64,000 nt of DNA from positions 372,001 through 436,000 of the forward strand of contig JBEWZL010000266.1 of the NCBI GenBank assembly GCA_045837725.1. The letters run 5' to 3'. Below are positions 48,470 to 61,384 of this stretch, piece by piece. How positions within the stretch are numbered: position 1 is the stretch's first letter; every line of letters starts with the position of its first letter. The notes beneath the pieces were generated by a model. The model did not search any database. It saw only the letters and a list, made by a program, of their open reading frames with translations, and had not been told where the DNA came from. Source of the DNA: Vermamoeba vermiformis (taxonomy: Eukaryota > Tubulinea > Echinamoebida). The translations under genes were made by a program, and so were the position numbers.

Positions 48470-50522
48470 TTATTGTATCTTATCGCCCTCAGGTGTCTTG
48501 TTATTATTTTCATATGCCTCTTCTATGGCGATAGACAACGGAACACGATACAGATCCGCAGTCGATTGCTCGTTGTTAGGCCACTCGACCACGATCGTGC
48601 TTTTCATGTCCCACGGTTCAATGCGGTTTTGAGCTTGAAGTTGTTGCAAGTCTTCAGCGCTGTATATTTGATATCGATCTAGCAAGGCCTGCAAGTTCAT
48701 CAAGGGTCTCAACGCGTTGTCGATTTCTCCTTGTGGATTCTGGTCGATCGACAAGAAAATTCGTTCTCTAGGGCGCAGTAATATGCACAACGCCAAGATC
48801 ATGCCCAATGAGATGAACTCGTTGTTGATAGTATTGATCCATGGCCAAGAGAACAAAAGTATGATCCGGAGCGAGTTGACCAACAAGATGCCGCCAACAT
48901 AAACCATAACAATCATGCGTAGATACTTGAATAGGCGTGCTTTAGCCTCGATATTAGGAGTAATTTCAAGGTTCAAGCGCGCGTTTTCGATGAGCCAAAG
49001 TTGGTTTTCCAACGATCGCAGATTCTGAGTCAAACTGGTGAAGATGCGAGGCAGCATGAAGAAGTACATGATAAGCAAGCTCAAGTAATAATATTCCTCG
49101 CTGTAGAACGTAAAGAATATTAATGTTGATAAGAGCAAGCCAAAAGCCATCGCAACGGATTTGACTTCTTCGCTAGAAAGAGTAGGTCGCGTGATGCGCC
49201 ATCCCTGTTATTAAAAATACGTTAATACATCTATATGATATGTACATAGCGATAATATGTCGATAATCAGGTGAGCAGCACGTCTATTAAGCAGATCTCG
49301 CGAGCCTATGGCGCGATGTGGATCTGGCTTAGCCGATCGTACTCAATATCAAATTTGATCTATTTTCATAGTACCAAGCATCTTTATGCTCGCTCATACC
49401 AAAAGATTCGTATAAGACATACCTTAGCGATGAGTAACAGCACACAAAAGAAGCTGGTTTCTGCGATCGCGTACAAGAAGCGTGTAGCGTTGTCCAAGGT
49501 GAGTATTCTAAAGCCACTAACGCTGAATATGTCCCAGTAGATGTATGAGACGATAACAACTGGTTTAAAGAATTGAATTAGTTCCTGAAAATGGTTTGGG
49601 ATCCGCTTCCGCAAATGACCGAAAACAAATAATTACCGCGAATAAAATAGGAAATATTAATAATATATTATGGATCCAAAATAAGATTCGCAGAGTGGGC
49701 TGGGCGAATTTTCCAGTGCATCTGACCGAATTTCGGAATAACAAATAATTACCTGCAAGCTTGACCGTAACCAAAGCAAATAATAAATAATGAATTTGAG
49801 TTGTTTTTCTTCGTCTTGTAATAATCGTCAGTGTCATCCATATCGCTAAGAGGGCTCCCCAAATAATTGTCAAAGCCTGAAAATTACAAAAACGGAATTA
49901 ATGACTAATATTCATAGCATCATAATAAATACGCATCATAGTAATTTTAGCGCGATAATAATATTTACAAGATTAAATTGAACAAAAATAATTAGTCATA
50001 ATTAGATTTCAAATTGAATAAGTATTTTACCTCGTATAATTTAGGTAACGGTGCTGATCCTAATGGCAATTCATCATCATATGGATTTAATAACGTGTAG
50101 TCAATCTCCACATCAAACGTTTGAAGCGGTCCAAAATCTCGATGCTGGTCACAATTGAAAAACGAGAATCTGTATGAGTCTCGCTTGGATATTTCTAATA
50201 AATGTCTATTATCGTCTAATGGTATTCTATGGCAGCCCAGCAAATCAAGCATGCTGAACTCGCAGAACTTCTCCGGATTCGGGTCATTTGCTAGAGCCAG
50301 GAAGTCCTTGTTTGGGCATATAATGATAGTAATGCGTGGTGAAGTGGGTCTAGCACTAGCTGTTATATTAACTGTTGCTCCTGCATCGAGGCCATAAGAC
50401 GTCTCGAAGGATTTGAGTCGCCGATTCGTCCAAAAAGAAGTATGCTGTCGAAGACCTTCGCAGGACTGTATTATATATACAAGTGCCACTAATAATAACA
50501 CTGCACGTCGAATATTATACAT
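48470..50522 (-). CDS. GPR180/TMEM145-like seven-transmembrane protein
   Basis: Exons 50031-50522, 49637-49876, 49423-49584 and 48470-49204 give 543 codons. Signal peptide MYNIRRAVLLLVALVYIIQS, then a beta-rich lumenal domain of about 140 residues. The membrane part starts with ALTIIWGALLAIWMTLTIIT and includes QIHYLLFALVTVKLAGNYLL and FFCVLLLIAKGWRITRPTLS. The AKGWxITR motif after the sixth-type helix is typical of the GPR180/TMEM145 group within the GOST (Golgi-dynamics-like) superfamily. These proteins act in Golgi or plasma-membrane trafficking rather than as classic GPCRs. The cytosolic tail is about 100 residues. ATG 50522 is chosen because it begins the signal peptide. Confidence 0.75.
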
Positions 50523-50848
50523 TATAATTGAGCTCTTTGTGCTGTTGTGGCGTTCATTATGTAAATCTGGAGTAAAATGCAAACAGCGGAGAGTGATTTC
50601 TAACCCGTCCTCAGATACATCGTATGACCGCATACATTACGGTATAAGTAACCACGTAATACCCATTTTAGATGTACTAAGCCGTTATCAAGCTTTCTTT
50701 GACTGACGGTCATTCAATTGCAAAAACGTTGTGATCTAATTTTTTTACCTACGACCGCAATAGAGAACAATATCTGAATTATAAATTGTACTCGCGTTAA
50801 GGTGTTAATTGGCGAGGTCATATTCGATATTATCCGCTGTTTACACAA
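50523..50848. promoter_or_regulatory. Divergent promoter region
   Basis: 326 bp between the GPR180-like gene and the tandem-PH gene, partly open in the minus-strand frame (to 50633) but without coding character. No other feature. Confidence 0.4.
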
Positions 50849-53800
50849 ATGACTGATCGGTTGGTAAGTCCATCTGCGTGTTGAAAACTCCAAATTTAAA
50901 ATTACCCCTCTGGTTATTTTTTCTTTAATTAATATACAATAATTTACTAAATGCCACGTGTAATCTCGCGCTCATTAATGATTTAATTAAAATTCTGTAT
51001 TCTCGCTAACGTTGCTTGAATATTAGAAAGTTCAGTCGTTGCTTAATTCAGGCAAAGAATGGATGCTCTCGGTAAGCTTAATTATCAATTTCGAATATGA
51101 TACCTCTGTGACACAACGAAAATTTATTTGAAAATTAGATCAGCTCACAATAATCTAAATAACTACTCTAACTATGATAGAAAATAGCACGAGATATTCC
51201 AATAAAATATAATCATAATAATTGTCATTTTATTGCAGATTTTTTCTGAATTTCGTACGGATGCTTTGTCGTTTCAGTTATTAATAGGCATATTTATGAA
51301 TTATAGGGCAATTTACGAGAGGCAGAGCAAAGTTATACAGATGCATTGGCTTATGGACCTGAATTCCCGCTCACCTATTTACTGAGGTACGCTGCGGATC
51401 CACCACTTTGAGCCATTATTTTAGGCTTAGCAATGACCTACTATACGAAACGATGATAGAAAAAGTCACTAACGGCGGCTATAATACATATAGAGCAGCG
51501 GTATATTCGAAACTAAACAACCAACAAATGAGCAATGACGATTTGATGAAGTACGCGAGCTATAAAAATGATTGGGTCAAGGTAAATTAATCGCTCTAAA
51601 TAGCCTATTATAGCAATACACAATATAAATATTATCCATAATATTAGCATTTGTTGCGGAAAGATTAGTTCTAGCAAACGAGGCACTTGTGACACGTGCA
51701 TATTTAGCCTTAACTTTAATTTGATTCGTTCACCTTTATCTTATTATTTATAATTAATATAACTACTAATATAAATGATTTCCCGATAATATGAGCATTT
51801 GTACGATAATTTTTATGCACGAGGAAAAGCAATCATTTTTTGATTCGAGGGTCCCAGCACAGCAATGCTATTAGCAAATTAATCCTTATTCTTATTAGAT
51901 CAAGCCGATCATCTCGGGTTATTTGCGCAAAGAAGCACCGAACAAAATGACCGGCACAGCGAAGAAAAGATATTTCTTTTTGAAGAACAGATTCATGTTT
52001 TATTACAAACAGCCATTCGTAAGTACTTAAGAATCATATACATTATTCCTATATTTTTAGAATTAAGGACGATGAAATCACATTTGCAAAAAGGTCCTTC
52101 TAGAAAATTCGAGATGTTTTTGTCCGGATGTCTTCAGAAAATGATTAATGAACCGAGACATTTGCATTAATCGGTCAATTATTGAATTAATATATCAATA
52201 TTAGTCGATATTAGCTCAAATATGAGCATTGCAAATGCAACTGTGGCAATTTTTGTTAACTTTAATTTTTTGTATTTGACAGGATCCGGAGCCTATTTCG
52301 ATCGTGTATTTGGGAGATTTCAAAGTGACAGCATTAGACCCACGCCGCAAAGAATTCAAAATAGAACTCCCGCACCGCGTTTTTGCACTTGAAGCGGATA
52401 CACCTGAAGACAAGACGGATTGGGTCAATGCATTGAATGCGGCCAACAAGACTGAAGCTTTTATGATCGATGTGTTGAATGACAGCACTTCGTTCAACCC
52501 GAAAGAGGTACGTTAATATTAATACTAATACGTGTACTATTCTACTATACACACGACAGCTAATCTTTTCGGTCAGATCCAATTTAGAATTTTTATCGAT
52601 TTTACGAAATTATTTTGTACCATTAATATTCATATTTTCATGAAATTATGTTAGTACGAGAATTATCGTAAATAATACTAGTCTAGAAGTCGACTGTTTT
52701 CGATCATTATTTTTTAATTGAACTGTAGCAATATTAACGTTCATTTTGTAACGATAGAAAGAAGTAATTAAAGAAGGGTTCCTATTCAAGCGCGGTCAAC
52801 ACAACAAATCGTGGAAACAGCGCTGGTTCAAATTGCAAGGACATTTCTTGTTTTATTCGGCTGCCAAAGCCGACGAGCCCTTAGGCCTGATTGATTTGCA
52901 AGCTGTACGCCGATGTGCTGCGCATGATGAAGCTGAAGGCACGAACATGTATCAGTTCTCGTTGGAGACTCCTAATCGCGTGTTCTTTATTTACGCTGAA
53001 GATCGAGGCGTACGAAACGAGTGGATGCAGGTCATTCAAAACATATTGGGCAGCGAAAACTTTGGTAAGTTTAATATATATGAGTCATCTCTATTATAAT
53101 CGATATACTATTACGCAATTGCATCCAGATCAGTTAAATTTTTTTCGCAAGGATCTGGATGCGCCGCACAATTTCAGCTTCAGTCATTTATTTAGCACTT
53201 TTATTTATATATGGATTTTATTAATATTCTATGGTTTTTAGTTCGTAAGTCAGCGCCCAACTCACGAGGCAACAGTGTACAACTAGGTCGCGCAAGAACT
53301 TCAATTCCCCCGACACCACTCACACCTGCTATTGGTGAGACTGACAGCAATGAAGAGTTGAAATATTCCAAGAAAATTTCTGGCTTCCATAGAAGTAAGT
53401 AACTCCATCGCATTACGCAATCTGATCGACCTTTACTCTTGCCTTATTTGGCAATTCAAACAATCGTAATGAGGAACTATAGTTGCATATAATATTAATA
53501 TAGTTACTAATGTATATATTTTGCAGCTGACAGTCCCGCTGATTCTACGGTTGAAGTTACAAAACTTGAGCCAGTGTCGTCAAAACGAAGAGACGAAACT
53601 GAAAAAGAAATTGAACGAAGGAGAAATGAGGTTAGTACCTTATAATGGCATAATATACAAAACTTAAATATATTTCATTTAATATAACGAAAATTAGCAT
53701 GCACGATGATCTGGATCGAGTTAATTTTGAAATGAGTACTAATTGTAATTCTATTAATAGGAAGCTATTCGAAAGAACAAGCTAAAAGCCAAGGTTAAAA

Positions 53801-53910
53801 AAGATGAATTAAAAGAGCCGTTCTTATTGGAAGACGATGAAAGTGTTGGCGAGCCAAAACAAGAAGGATTCTTTGCTCGAATATTTGGATGTTGTAGACC
53901 AAAGAATTAG
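50849..53910 (+). CDS. Tandem PH-domain protein with N-terminal TPR-like motif
   Basis: Ten exons: 50849-50863 (15 nt), 51027-51071 (45 nt), 51307-51386, 51425-51581, 51899-52018, 52283-52507, 52758-53064, 53242-53394, 53527-53630 and 53761-53910; 452 codons. A TPR/MIT-like hairpin (SLLNSGKEWMLSGNLREAEQ) leads. The first PH domain runs about 100-210 (SGYLRKEAPNKMTGTAKKRY ... WVNALNAA). The second runs about 217-320 (EGFLFKRGQHNKSWKQRWFK ... WMQVIQNIL). A Pro/Ser linker and a charged coiled coil follow, ending GFFARIFGCCRPKN, where two Cys near the end could be palmitoylated. It probably binds phosphoinositides at membranes. The lipid is unknown. Confidence 0.82.
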
Positions 53911-54077
53911 TATAGTATTATCGGGTATTATATATAATATATAGATGTATATTAATAACTGGTAGTATTGTTATTTATGCTTTGTTGGATGTACAAACAA
54001 TTTTTGTAACGATTAATAACAACCTTATTTTTATTTTTACATGAATATGATACATGCATATGAACATATTATTAGCA

Positions 54078-55191
54078 CTAATTATTATCCTTTGTAATAT
54101 TAGTAGCATCAGTTTTGCTTTCTTTGACGGTCTTGCAGATCTCCTTGAAAAAATTCAATTTTTGTTCGTAGCTGTACAATTTAACTCGAGCTGATGTTGA
54201 AGGGACTACGAAGACCTTAATACTAGTCTTATCACTAAGTATAATAGGCTGAGGCTGCAATCCCAACTTATTGCAAGGACGACCAGTGGCGGATTCGTAA
54301 ATTCCCTTGCCGTTGAAACAAACTGCTTTTGGCTTGTATTTTTCTAATTTTTGCAGCAATTGTTGGTATCCTAAAAACAAACCTCAGTTAGATCGTAAAA
54401 ACAAAGCCAGATCCAGATTCGTACGCGGCAGATCTCGTTTCAAAAAATAGTGTTCGCGAGATTGTAGATAAATATAAATATACATAATGTATTCTTTATG
54501 TAAAATTAACTTGCCTTGTTTCCATTCGTCGTCTGAAAGTTCCGCCGTTGAGGATGTGGCACGTTGACACAAACAAGTCACGCCGAGTCCGTATTCATTT
54601 AACTTATGATCGTCCTTCGTTGTAAGCTTTACGGGCAATAGACCTAATGTTGAGATTATTACTCAAGCTTTTGTAAGGCAGCCGCGAAAGATCGATCTTT
54701 GGATGTAGGCTTGACCACAATGTTTAGCACTTACCTGAATCAAATAATAACGGCCAAAAGTGGTTTGTATCGTGGGCATACCAAGTTTGATTAGAGAAGC
54801 TCTTCAATCCTGGAAACAAAAAATTAGTTATTTGGATCAGCACCAATAATCATGATTACGGCTGATTTTATTTTAATAAATTAGTATTATTTATGTATAC
54901 GCGATATTTACCAGGATTGTCGCCAATAAGTATTAAATCCAGATTTTCCCGTAAATAATCAGGCAATCCGACTTTTGTCGCGGCATTTTGCTGATCCTTA
55001 TTGGCTGCGCCCGGCACAATAAATTTTGGCTTATTATTTGTAGCATTATTAGGCTTTGTTATGCCAGTGAACTTATTCGCAGCCAGATCTACTTTCGGTC
55101 GCTTATTCTGTTTCTCTTCATCTTGCTCGATTACTGCCTCGCTTGATCTTTTGCGTGAGGGAAAAAATGAACTGATTGGCTGCTGTTGCAT
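54078..55191 (-). CDS. TDG/MUG-type mismatch-specific uracil/thymine DNA glycosylase with PIP box
   Basis: Exons 54912-55191, 54735-54809, 54515-54643 and 54078-54370 give 259 codons. The N-terminus MQQQPISSFF is a full PCNA-interacting (PIP) box, followed by a basic disordered leader. The catalytic block is LILIGDNPG (GINPG in TDG; the Asn is kept, Ile is Asp). HFWPLLFDSG, CFNGKGIYES and VVPSTSARV match the wall and DNA-intercalating loops. It excises U or T from G mismatches, and the PIP box ties it to replication. The last intron uses a GC donor (CAAG|GCAAGT at 54514 downwards). Confidence 0.85.
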
Positions 55192-55965
55192 GGTGCTGGA
55201 TTAACGAAAGTCTAAAAAAACGCGTAGCAAATTGCAATTTTTGACGTCGGCTTTGCTACGGCATTCCTGGAAACAGCGGTTAATCGCGGGTAGGCAGGGA
55301 TCATCACCAAAAGAAGGGACATTTCTGTGGCAGAAATCGATTTAATTTAAATTACGACAACCTTCCAATCATTCGCTTTCATTTCTTGTCTTTTGGCTGC
55401 GTCGAGCTCAGCTGGAATACTATTCGGATCGAACAAGAACGGTCGTTAAGTCTACTCCGCGGAGATTTCGTAATACGCTTCCGATGATGAGTAATATGAA
55501 CTTACAGGACATTTAGCCTATGCAGTCAGTGATTCAGTTAAGCCACTTTTTGCGCTCGTTAAACAATCCCTTCGTCATTCCCTTACGACTAGAATTATCA
55601 AACGAGTTCAAAATTAAAAAAGTCAATCTTTCAAAATCTTTACTGTCAATGTAATCATACCTCGCGTAATACGGTATTTTTGTAAATTTAGGGAAGAACC
55701 AATCTTTGCGTTGATTCCGGATCGGTAAAGATTTAAATTCAGAATTTCTTCTACCGTTATTATGCTCCTGTGTAAGTGTAAGAAATCAAAGAATCAAAAG
55801 TATTCAACGAATAACTAAGGGTCCGGAGTCTGAAATTTCCAAGGGTAATTAATTTTAACCTAAGAATAGAGCAGTTTAGTTTTTAACCGCCGGCAGAATC
55901 TTTTTCAATCATTATTCAAAAAAAAAAGAAAAGAAGACCACTTCTCCAAATTACATACTCAAATA
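55192..55965. other. Spacer with a possible small minus-strand gene
   Basis: On the minus strand 55201-55320 is open and Cys-rich (GDDPCLPAINRCFQECRSKA, VKNCN) after an acceptor-like CCACAG. 55370-55440 is open too (LFDPNSIPAELDAAKRQEM). They cannot be joined cleanly and the first ends 10 bp before the glycosylase start. A small CHCH-like protein is conceivable; most likely mixed promoter sequence. Confidence 0.25.
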
Positions 55966-56498
55966 ATGCAAGTTGTTCAAGTCACGACTCCAGGTTCTCC
56001 AACCCAAGGATCTGCTATGCTCGCACCGTTCTTTGGTCGCAAGGTTGCTATACGCAACCCCACTAACCGCCACTACTTTGTCGAGGATAACAATACTCTG
56101 CATGCACATCAGGAGGATCATGGCGCTAAAGGACATTTTGTTATTGTAATGTTGCCCAATGGTTTAATCCAGTTTCAAAGTAAGTTCATCGGCATAATTC
56201 CAGCTCGAACTTGATCTCTGTAACTCTGAACATAATCTATAAGTATATATTGACCATTTTCTATTTTAAAGCACACCATGGTCGATTCATCTCTATTGAT
56301 GCTCACGGTAAAGTCCATTCAAGTACGCACGCAACGCACGACGATAGTCATTTCTTCGTTGAGTGGCATAATGGTCGCTTTGCCTTCAGAAATGGGAGTC
56401 ATGGAAGACACTTGGGCATCACCCCGCATGGTCACTTGGAAGGACGACACTCCCTGTCTGACGATGAGATGTTTGAATTAATTCCTTTTGACTATTAG
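55966..56498 (+). CDS. Hisactophilin-like beta-trefoil protein
   Basis: Exons 55966-56179 and 56272-56498 give 147 codons. It is rich in His (about 20). Repeating units such as HHGRFISIDAHGKVHSS, HDDSHFFVEWHNGRFAFRN and HGRHLGITPHG match the hisactophilin/fascin beta-trefoil repeat (HHG.YLS...G.V.A...... F.VE...GKYA.R). The end ELIPFDY matches hisactophilin FDFIPA. Hisactophilins bind actin and membranes in a pH-dependent way. No N-terminal Gly for myristoylation is present: the start is MQVVQVTTPG. It could be a cytosolic pH-sensing actin binder. This is the strongest single hint of an amoebozoan. Confidence 0.85.
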
Positions 56499-57349
56499 TT
56501 ACCTAGTTTACTTATTTGTTGCCCTTCATTTAATAAACTCTCTGTGTAAAGTACCTATGCATGCCACTAGAGGAAATATATTTAAAGCCACTGTAAAGTG
56601 TTATAAAAAATAAACAAGGGGCGTAATAGCCAAATATTACTACTTCTATTAATAGAAGCTATGAATGCGAGTTCTATTTTTTTTAAATTAAACATTGCGG
56701 CGGCTCGACAGCGATACCCTCGTACGTAAACTTGAAATTGAAACGTCTTTCCACGCGATTTGAATTTCAGACTTTAATGAGCCAATTATACTATTTACCA
56801 TCGGTACTCGTTTCCAATATTGCACGCTCTCTGCTTACCGCACCTGCATCGCGTATACTAAAGCCCTGGATAAATTGGTTCGTTCGTAGATGTTGATCGT
56901 GTAGTCAGCGGATCAAAAGTGTCAAGAATCACCAAGTGAGTGTCAGTTGCGCGTAAGTGCTGGCATCTCCAGAGGCGGAATACACCGTTGGAGCTTCAGT
57001 GAAGTTTATACCTAAAATAAACGTTCGATCAGCCTTAAAATATTGACTATATAAATTTGAATATCGTAAGCGAATTAAATCGCGATAAACAGGATTGAAT
57101 TGCAAAAATTCAAATAAAGAATTTCCTTGCGTACACCATCCACTTAGAAAAGTTGAATAATTTATATATAAAAATTAAATTTATTAAAAATTATTGGAGC
57201 TTAATAATCAGATCTCGAACTACGAGTACAGCGATCCTGAGCATTAATGTTTGCTGCTCTCACGCTTATATTTCTTGCATCCATCGTGGGCAAAAAAAGA
57301 AATGAAATGCAATGTATTAGTGTTCGCTGGTGCTTTATCGCTTCGAAGT
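56499..57349. other. Spacer with an unexplained minus-strand coding-like block
   Basis: On the minus strand about 57183-56935 is open for more than 80 codons (NYSTFLSGWCTQGNSLFEFL, PVYRDLIRLRYSNLYSQYF, INFTEAPTVYSASGDAS). Further short open pieces follow toward 56685 (RRFNFKFTYEGIAVEPPQCL, stop). This looks like an unmapped or dying gene of unknown family, with an ATG-led piece MDARNISVRAANINAQ near 57282 as possible first exon. The rest is 3' UTR. Confidence 0.35.
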
Positions 57350-60300
57350 TCAAAAATTTTTGGCTTGCTCGATCTCCTGGACCAAGCGCCCCATTGAAGG
57401 TCGCATTTCAGGATTAACTTGCCAACACTCTTGCATCATAGAGGCTATTTTTTGAGGACATGAAGGAGGGATCGTTGGAACGAGGCCTTGATCTCTGATC
57501 TGTCGTGCAATGTCGATGGGATCTGCGGAATTGTGCGGCTCTTCCTGTGCCATAATCTCGTACATAAGAATACCAAATGACCACACGTCTATTTAAAATA
57601 AGATTAGAGCCCAAGCAAAATGACGATTTTGAGAGCAGATCCAGCGTCCAGTAACATACCTGATTTGTTCGAGTATTGTTTGTATTTTAGCGATTCGGGT
57701 GACATCCATCGGATTGGTCCAAGCTCTGATCGTGTTGTGCCTTTCTGATCTTCTTCGACAAACCGAGACATGCCAAAGTCAGTGAGCTTTGGTTCGTTCT
57801 GGTGCAACAAGACGTTTCGTGCAGCAACATCGCGGTGCACAATGTTGTTCGAATGCAAGTGATTGAGGCCCTGCGCAACTCCTGCAATCCACGACCACTT
57901 TTGTTGCGTTGTCAGCGGCTTCTGAGAGTCGTAAAGAGCGGCGTCTAGAGAACCACCATCACAGTATTCGATGATCAATATGACGCTGTTAGTCTCGGGG
58001 TGGATGCTAAAGCCGAACAATTGAATGACATTCGGATGAGGTCTCATGTTGATCATCACTTCGAGCTCGGAGATGACGCTGGAGTTCGCTTGAGTGGAGC
58101 TCACTTTCAACGCTACTTTCGTCTTCTTCCACGTGCCTTCAAACACTTGGCCGTTCGCGCCTTGGCCGAGTTGTATGCCAAACTGAATGTCAGAGAATGG
58201 CGTGAACCATTGTCCGTACCGCGATTCGAGCTCACTTGTTGTTGTCGTTTGTCTCTTCTTTTTCTTGTTTCTTCGTATCAGAAGTACCGCTAGGAGGACT
58301 CCTGCGATCACCACAGCTCCAACAGGGACGACCACTGCGATGATAATTGTGCTCGAGTTGTCCGCAACACTGTCAACAGTCGGCTCTTGCACCGTCAAAG
58401 GAGTTGAGGGCGGCGCAACAGGAGGAGCGACAGGGATTGTCAAATTAAGCACCAAAAACTGCACGGTGTCGGTGTAGTAATATCGCTCCCGATGAACTCC
58501 TCCAGCGATCATCAGCACTGTAGAAGAATTCTTGTCAGCGGGCAGTGTCTGAAGCACGGCGGGCAAGAAGCTGTTATCGAATGGCTCTGTTCCCCAACCC
58601 AAGTTGCTCGGATAAAAGTAGTTGATCTCGGATGTGCCGTTGCCAAAAGCCAGCAAAAAGTCGTCGTACATGACCAAAGAAAGAGCAGACTGTGCCACGG
58701 GGAACGATGAAGATTCAAAATGATCATCCTCGATGGTGTAGAATATAATTTGCTCGTAAATTCCAACTGTTGCCCTCGTAGCTAAAAAGAGCATCTTTGA
58801 CTGATATGGAACGATAAATCGTGTGATTGCAGTAGAACTGTCCGAAATTGGTGTGTCGTCAAATAGTGACTGCGTGACGCTGAGTGGCCATGACACAACG
58901 TTCATTCCAGGTCCTGCATATATGCAGTAGGCTTTGTCGTTGATCATCGGGATAGGAGCAAATGTCGGATTGTCTTGAAGGAGGTACGAAAATGCTGTAT
59001 CTTTTATAGTGCTCCAGCCCGTTTGATTGCCTTTGTGTATGACCGCTTGAGTTGGACTGAAAATCACCAAAGAGTCGTTAAATGCCACAGCCTGGTGATA
59101 TCCTTTGGCTGTTGGTGTTCCGCCAATTTTTATGCTCGGCTCCCATGTCTCTTCCACGTAGTTGTACACGTCAATGTACACGGAGTAATTCAAGAATGGC
59201 GGGGCAATGCCAGGGCCGAAAGCGGGTATCGCGAAAAATTTTGAGCCTTCTTGAACCCACAAAGAGGTCGGGGGCATCGGACTAAACGGCATTGTTGTTT
59301 CAGCGAAGGAGCTAACATCGATCTTGTTTCGGCTGAATATGTCGATGAGCTGTCCATTCACTAGAGCCATCGGAAGAAACGACGGGGAATGGGAATTAAC
59401 TACGTATGTGTCTGAATCCATTAAATCCATGTAATACGGACTGGCACCAGATATCAAACAAACGGTGTTATTGTTGATCGCGAAAAGGTACCGCGGCTGA
59501 GTGCTCGATACTGAAAACTGCGCGAACTGTCTGTTGCTTGCATCGTACTTGAATACAGATCCTCTTGGTGTAACGAATGCCATTACTGTTGCTGAGAGTT
59601 CGACGCTGTGTAGTATTGTTTCGGCTTGAAGTCCTTCTAGCAAGGCCTGTATCTCGACACTGGGCGTGGCGTTAGAATTGATAACAATGGTCCATGAGCC
59701 AGAGTTCTGATCGCGAGTAGAGTACAAGAACTGATCGGCAATAGCGAAGGCCAATGTCAACTCTGTAACGGGAGTCCAATTGTTCGACATTGTCGTCCAG
59801 TGTAGCGTCCAATAGCCGTCCGGCAAAAACACAATAGTGCTGTCGAAGTACGACACTGACGACACGAAGCCACTTGCATCACGATTGAGCCATTGCTTAT
59901 TCGGGATAGAATACACCACTACCATGTCGCTGTATTGAAACACCACCGCTTGATTGTTTGCATCGAGTGTTGACGAGAGGATTGCTTTCTCCGGTGCTTG
60001 GTTCGTGAACTCGACAGGGTCGCTTAAGGGCGCGTCAATCAACCACACACTGTTGCTCCAAACGTTGGTCTTCATGTCGTAGCCGCCGAATACAAACACG
60101 CAGTTTTGATGTGCAAAAGTTGTGGTACCATAAAGTGTCATCATTTTAGCGGTCAGTTTTGGATTGGTGGTCCAACTGCCAGTCTGCGTGTTGAAAAAAT
60201 CCACGGAGTAGGGTCCGACAACGGTCAATGTTGATCCATACAAAGCAAGTTTCGTTGGTGACCTAACTGTCGGTCCAGATGCGAAACTGGTGGTAAAGCT

Positions 60301-60663
60301 GTAGTCTGATTCTAACCGCCAAGGAGGATTGAGGTATTCATAACCACCTATGAAGTATATTCTAGGCTCAACTGCAACTGGTGTGATCATGCCGCGGGCT
60401 GATCCAAGAATAAGTTGGGTAATTGTATTGTTTGTCAAATCCAAAACGTCAACAATATTCGATGCAATGTAATCATGATAGCCAAAGCCTCCAGCAAAGT
60501 AGATTTTGTTGTCCACTTGAACGGATCCAAAGGACGTTCGAGGTGAAGAGAGTTGGATTGTGTGGTTCACAAAAACCGAACCAGATGCAAGACCCAATAA
60601 GGCAAAAATGAGCAAGTAAATAAGACTGCGATTTCCAGTGCGTACGAAGGTATTAAGCATCAT
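57350..60663 (-). CDS. Receptor tyrosine kinase-like protein with kelch/beta-propeller ectodomain
   Basis: Two exons, 57660-60663 and 57350-57588, give 1081 codons, the largest exon in the window. Signal peptide/anchor at 1-30 (LIYLLIFALLGLASGS). The ectodomain (30-760) has kelch-type strands (KIYFAGGFGYHDY, RIYFIGGYEYLNP, CVFVFGGYD). One membrane span lies at about 768-795 (STIIIAVVVPVGAVVIAGVL), then a basic stop. The kinase covers 815-1075: glycine loop GQGANGQVFEG, VALKVS, HRDVAARN, DFGMSRF and PIRWMSPESL. HRDxAARN with PIRWMxPE is the tyrosine-kinase signature rather than Ser/Thr (HRDLKxxN). A 5' UTR intron (60674-60779) precedes the start. It probably senses sugars or peptides at the surface and phosphorylates tyrosine. 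Confidence 0.88.
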
Positions 60664-61384
60664 TGTTTGGCTCCTAAATAATAATGTGGGTTAATTTCTG
60701 AATCAAATCTGTTTTGAAATCGGGTAGCTGACCGTTGTAAGTTTATAACCAATCAAAATTAGCCGCATAGTATACTTACGATTAAAGAGGTCTTCTCAGA
60801 CTGAAAATTGGCCAAACTTATAATTTGGAAGCGTTGTCGTGGTTAATCCAAACGAGGTGCACGACGATCTGAAGTTCCAGTTCTCACCAAATATTTTTAC
60901 AGCATACTCGTGTGATGTTGTATGAAGGACAACATAAATTTGTAAAAGTCTGTGTAACTTACGTCTGATTGATTGACGGTCGTACACAGTTGGTTACATT
61001 CAATTGGGTAACACCAATGCTATCTCCAGCACTTAATTAATTGCCGCTTCCTGATAAGGGTCAATTATGGAAGGTCTTTCTTGCGAAGGGGTGAATATAA
61101 TACATCGATCCAGATGTGCATCTAATTTCCTATCTACTAAAATTAGCAAAATTAGTATTCGTAATTTCATATTAAAAATTCCACACATTAACTTACCATT
61201 ATCTCATCCTTCGTACGGTCCAGACATGTTGTAACTCTGGCAACACATTAGAGTACCGTTACTACCTTGCTAACTGCTTTACGAGCTATGTTCATTGTTA
61301 TTTTTAAGCTTTATAATTGAATGTTAGAAGATTAAACGAAGTCGTGTGCTTCTGTTGCTGGTTTCATTTAGAATTTAACTCACC
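60664..61384. promoter_or_regulatory. 5' UTR and divergent promoter region
   Basis: Minus-strand intron 60674-60779 (GTAAGTATAC ... TTTAG) splits the receptor-kinase leader; the 5' exon starts upstream of 60780 and has a stop in frame, so it is non-coding. A small minus frame (60796-60987) overlaps this leader. The remainder up to 61384 is promoter for the HIT gene. No further gene. Confidence 0.45.

Noticed and set aside
49637-49876. An intron starting GTAATT at 49752 in the GPR180-like gene
   Set aside because: Splicing there would bring a stop; reading through keeps a membrane span and the frame.
57604-60663. Several plus-strand frames opposite the receptor kinase
   Set aside because: They are shadows of a 3-kb exon with clear kelch and kinase motifs.
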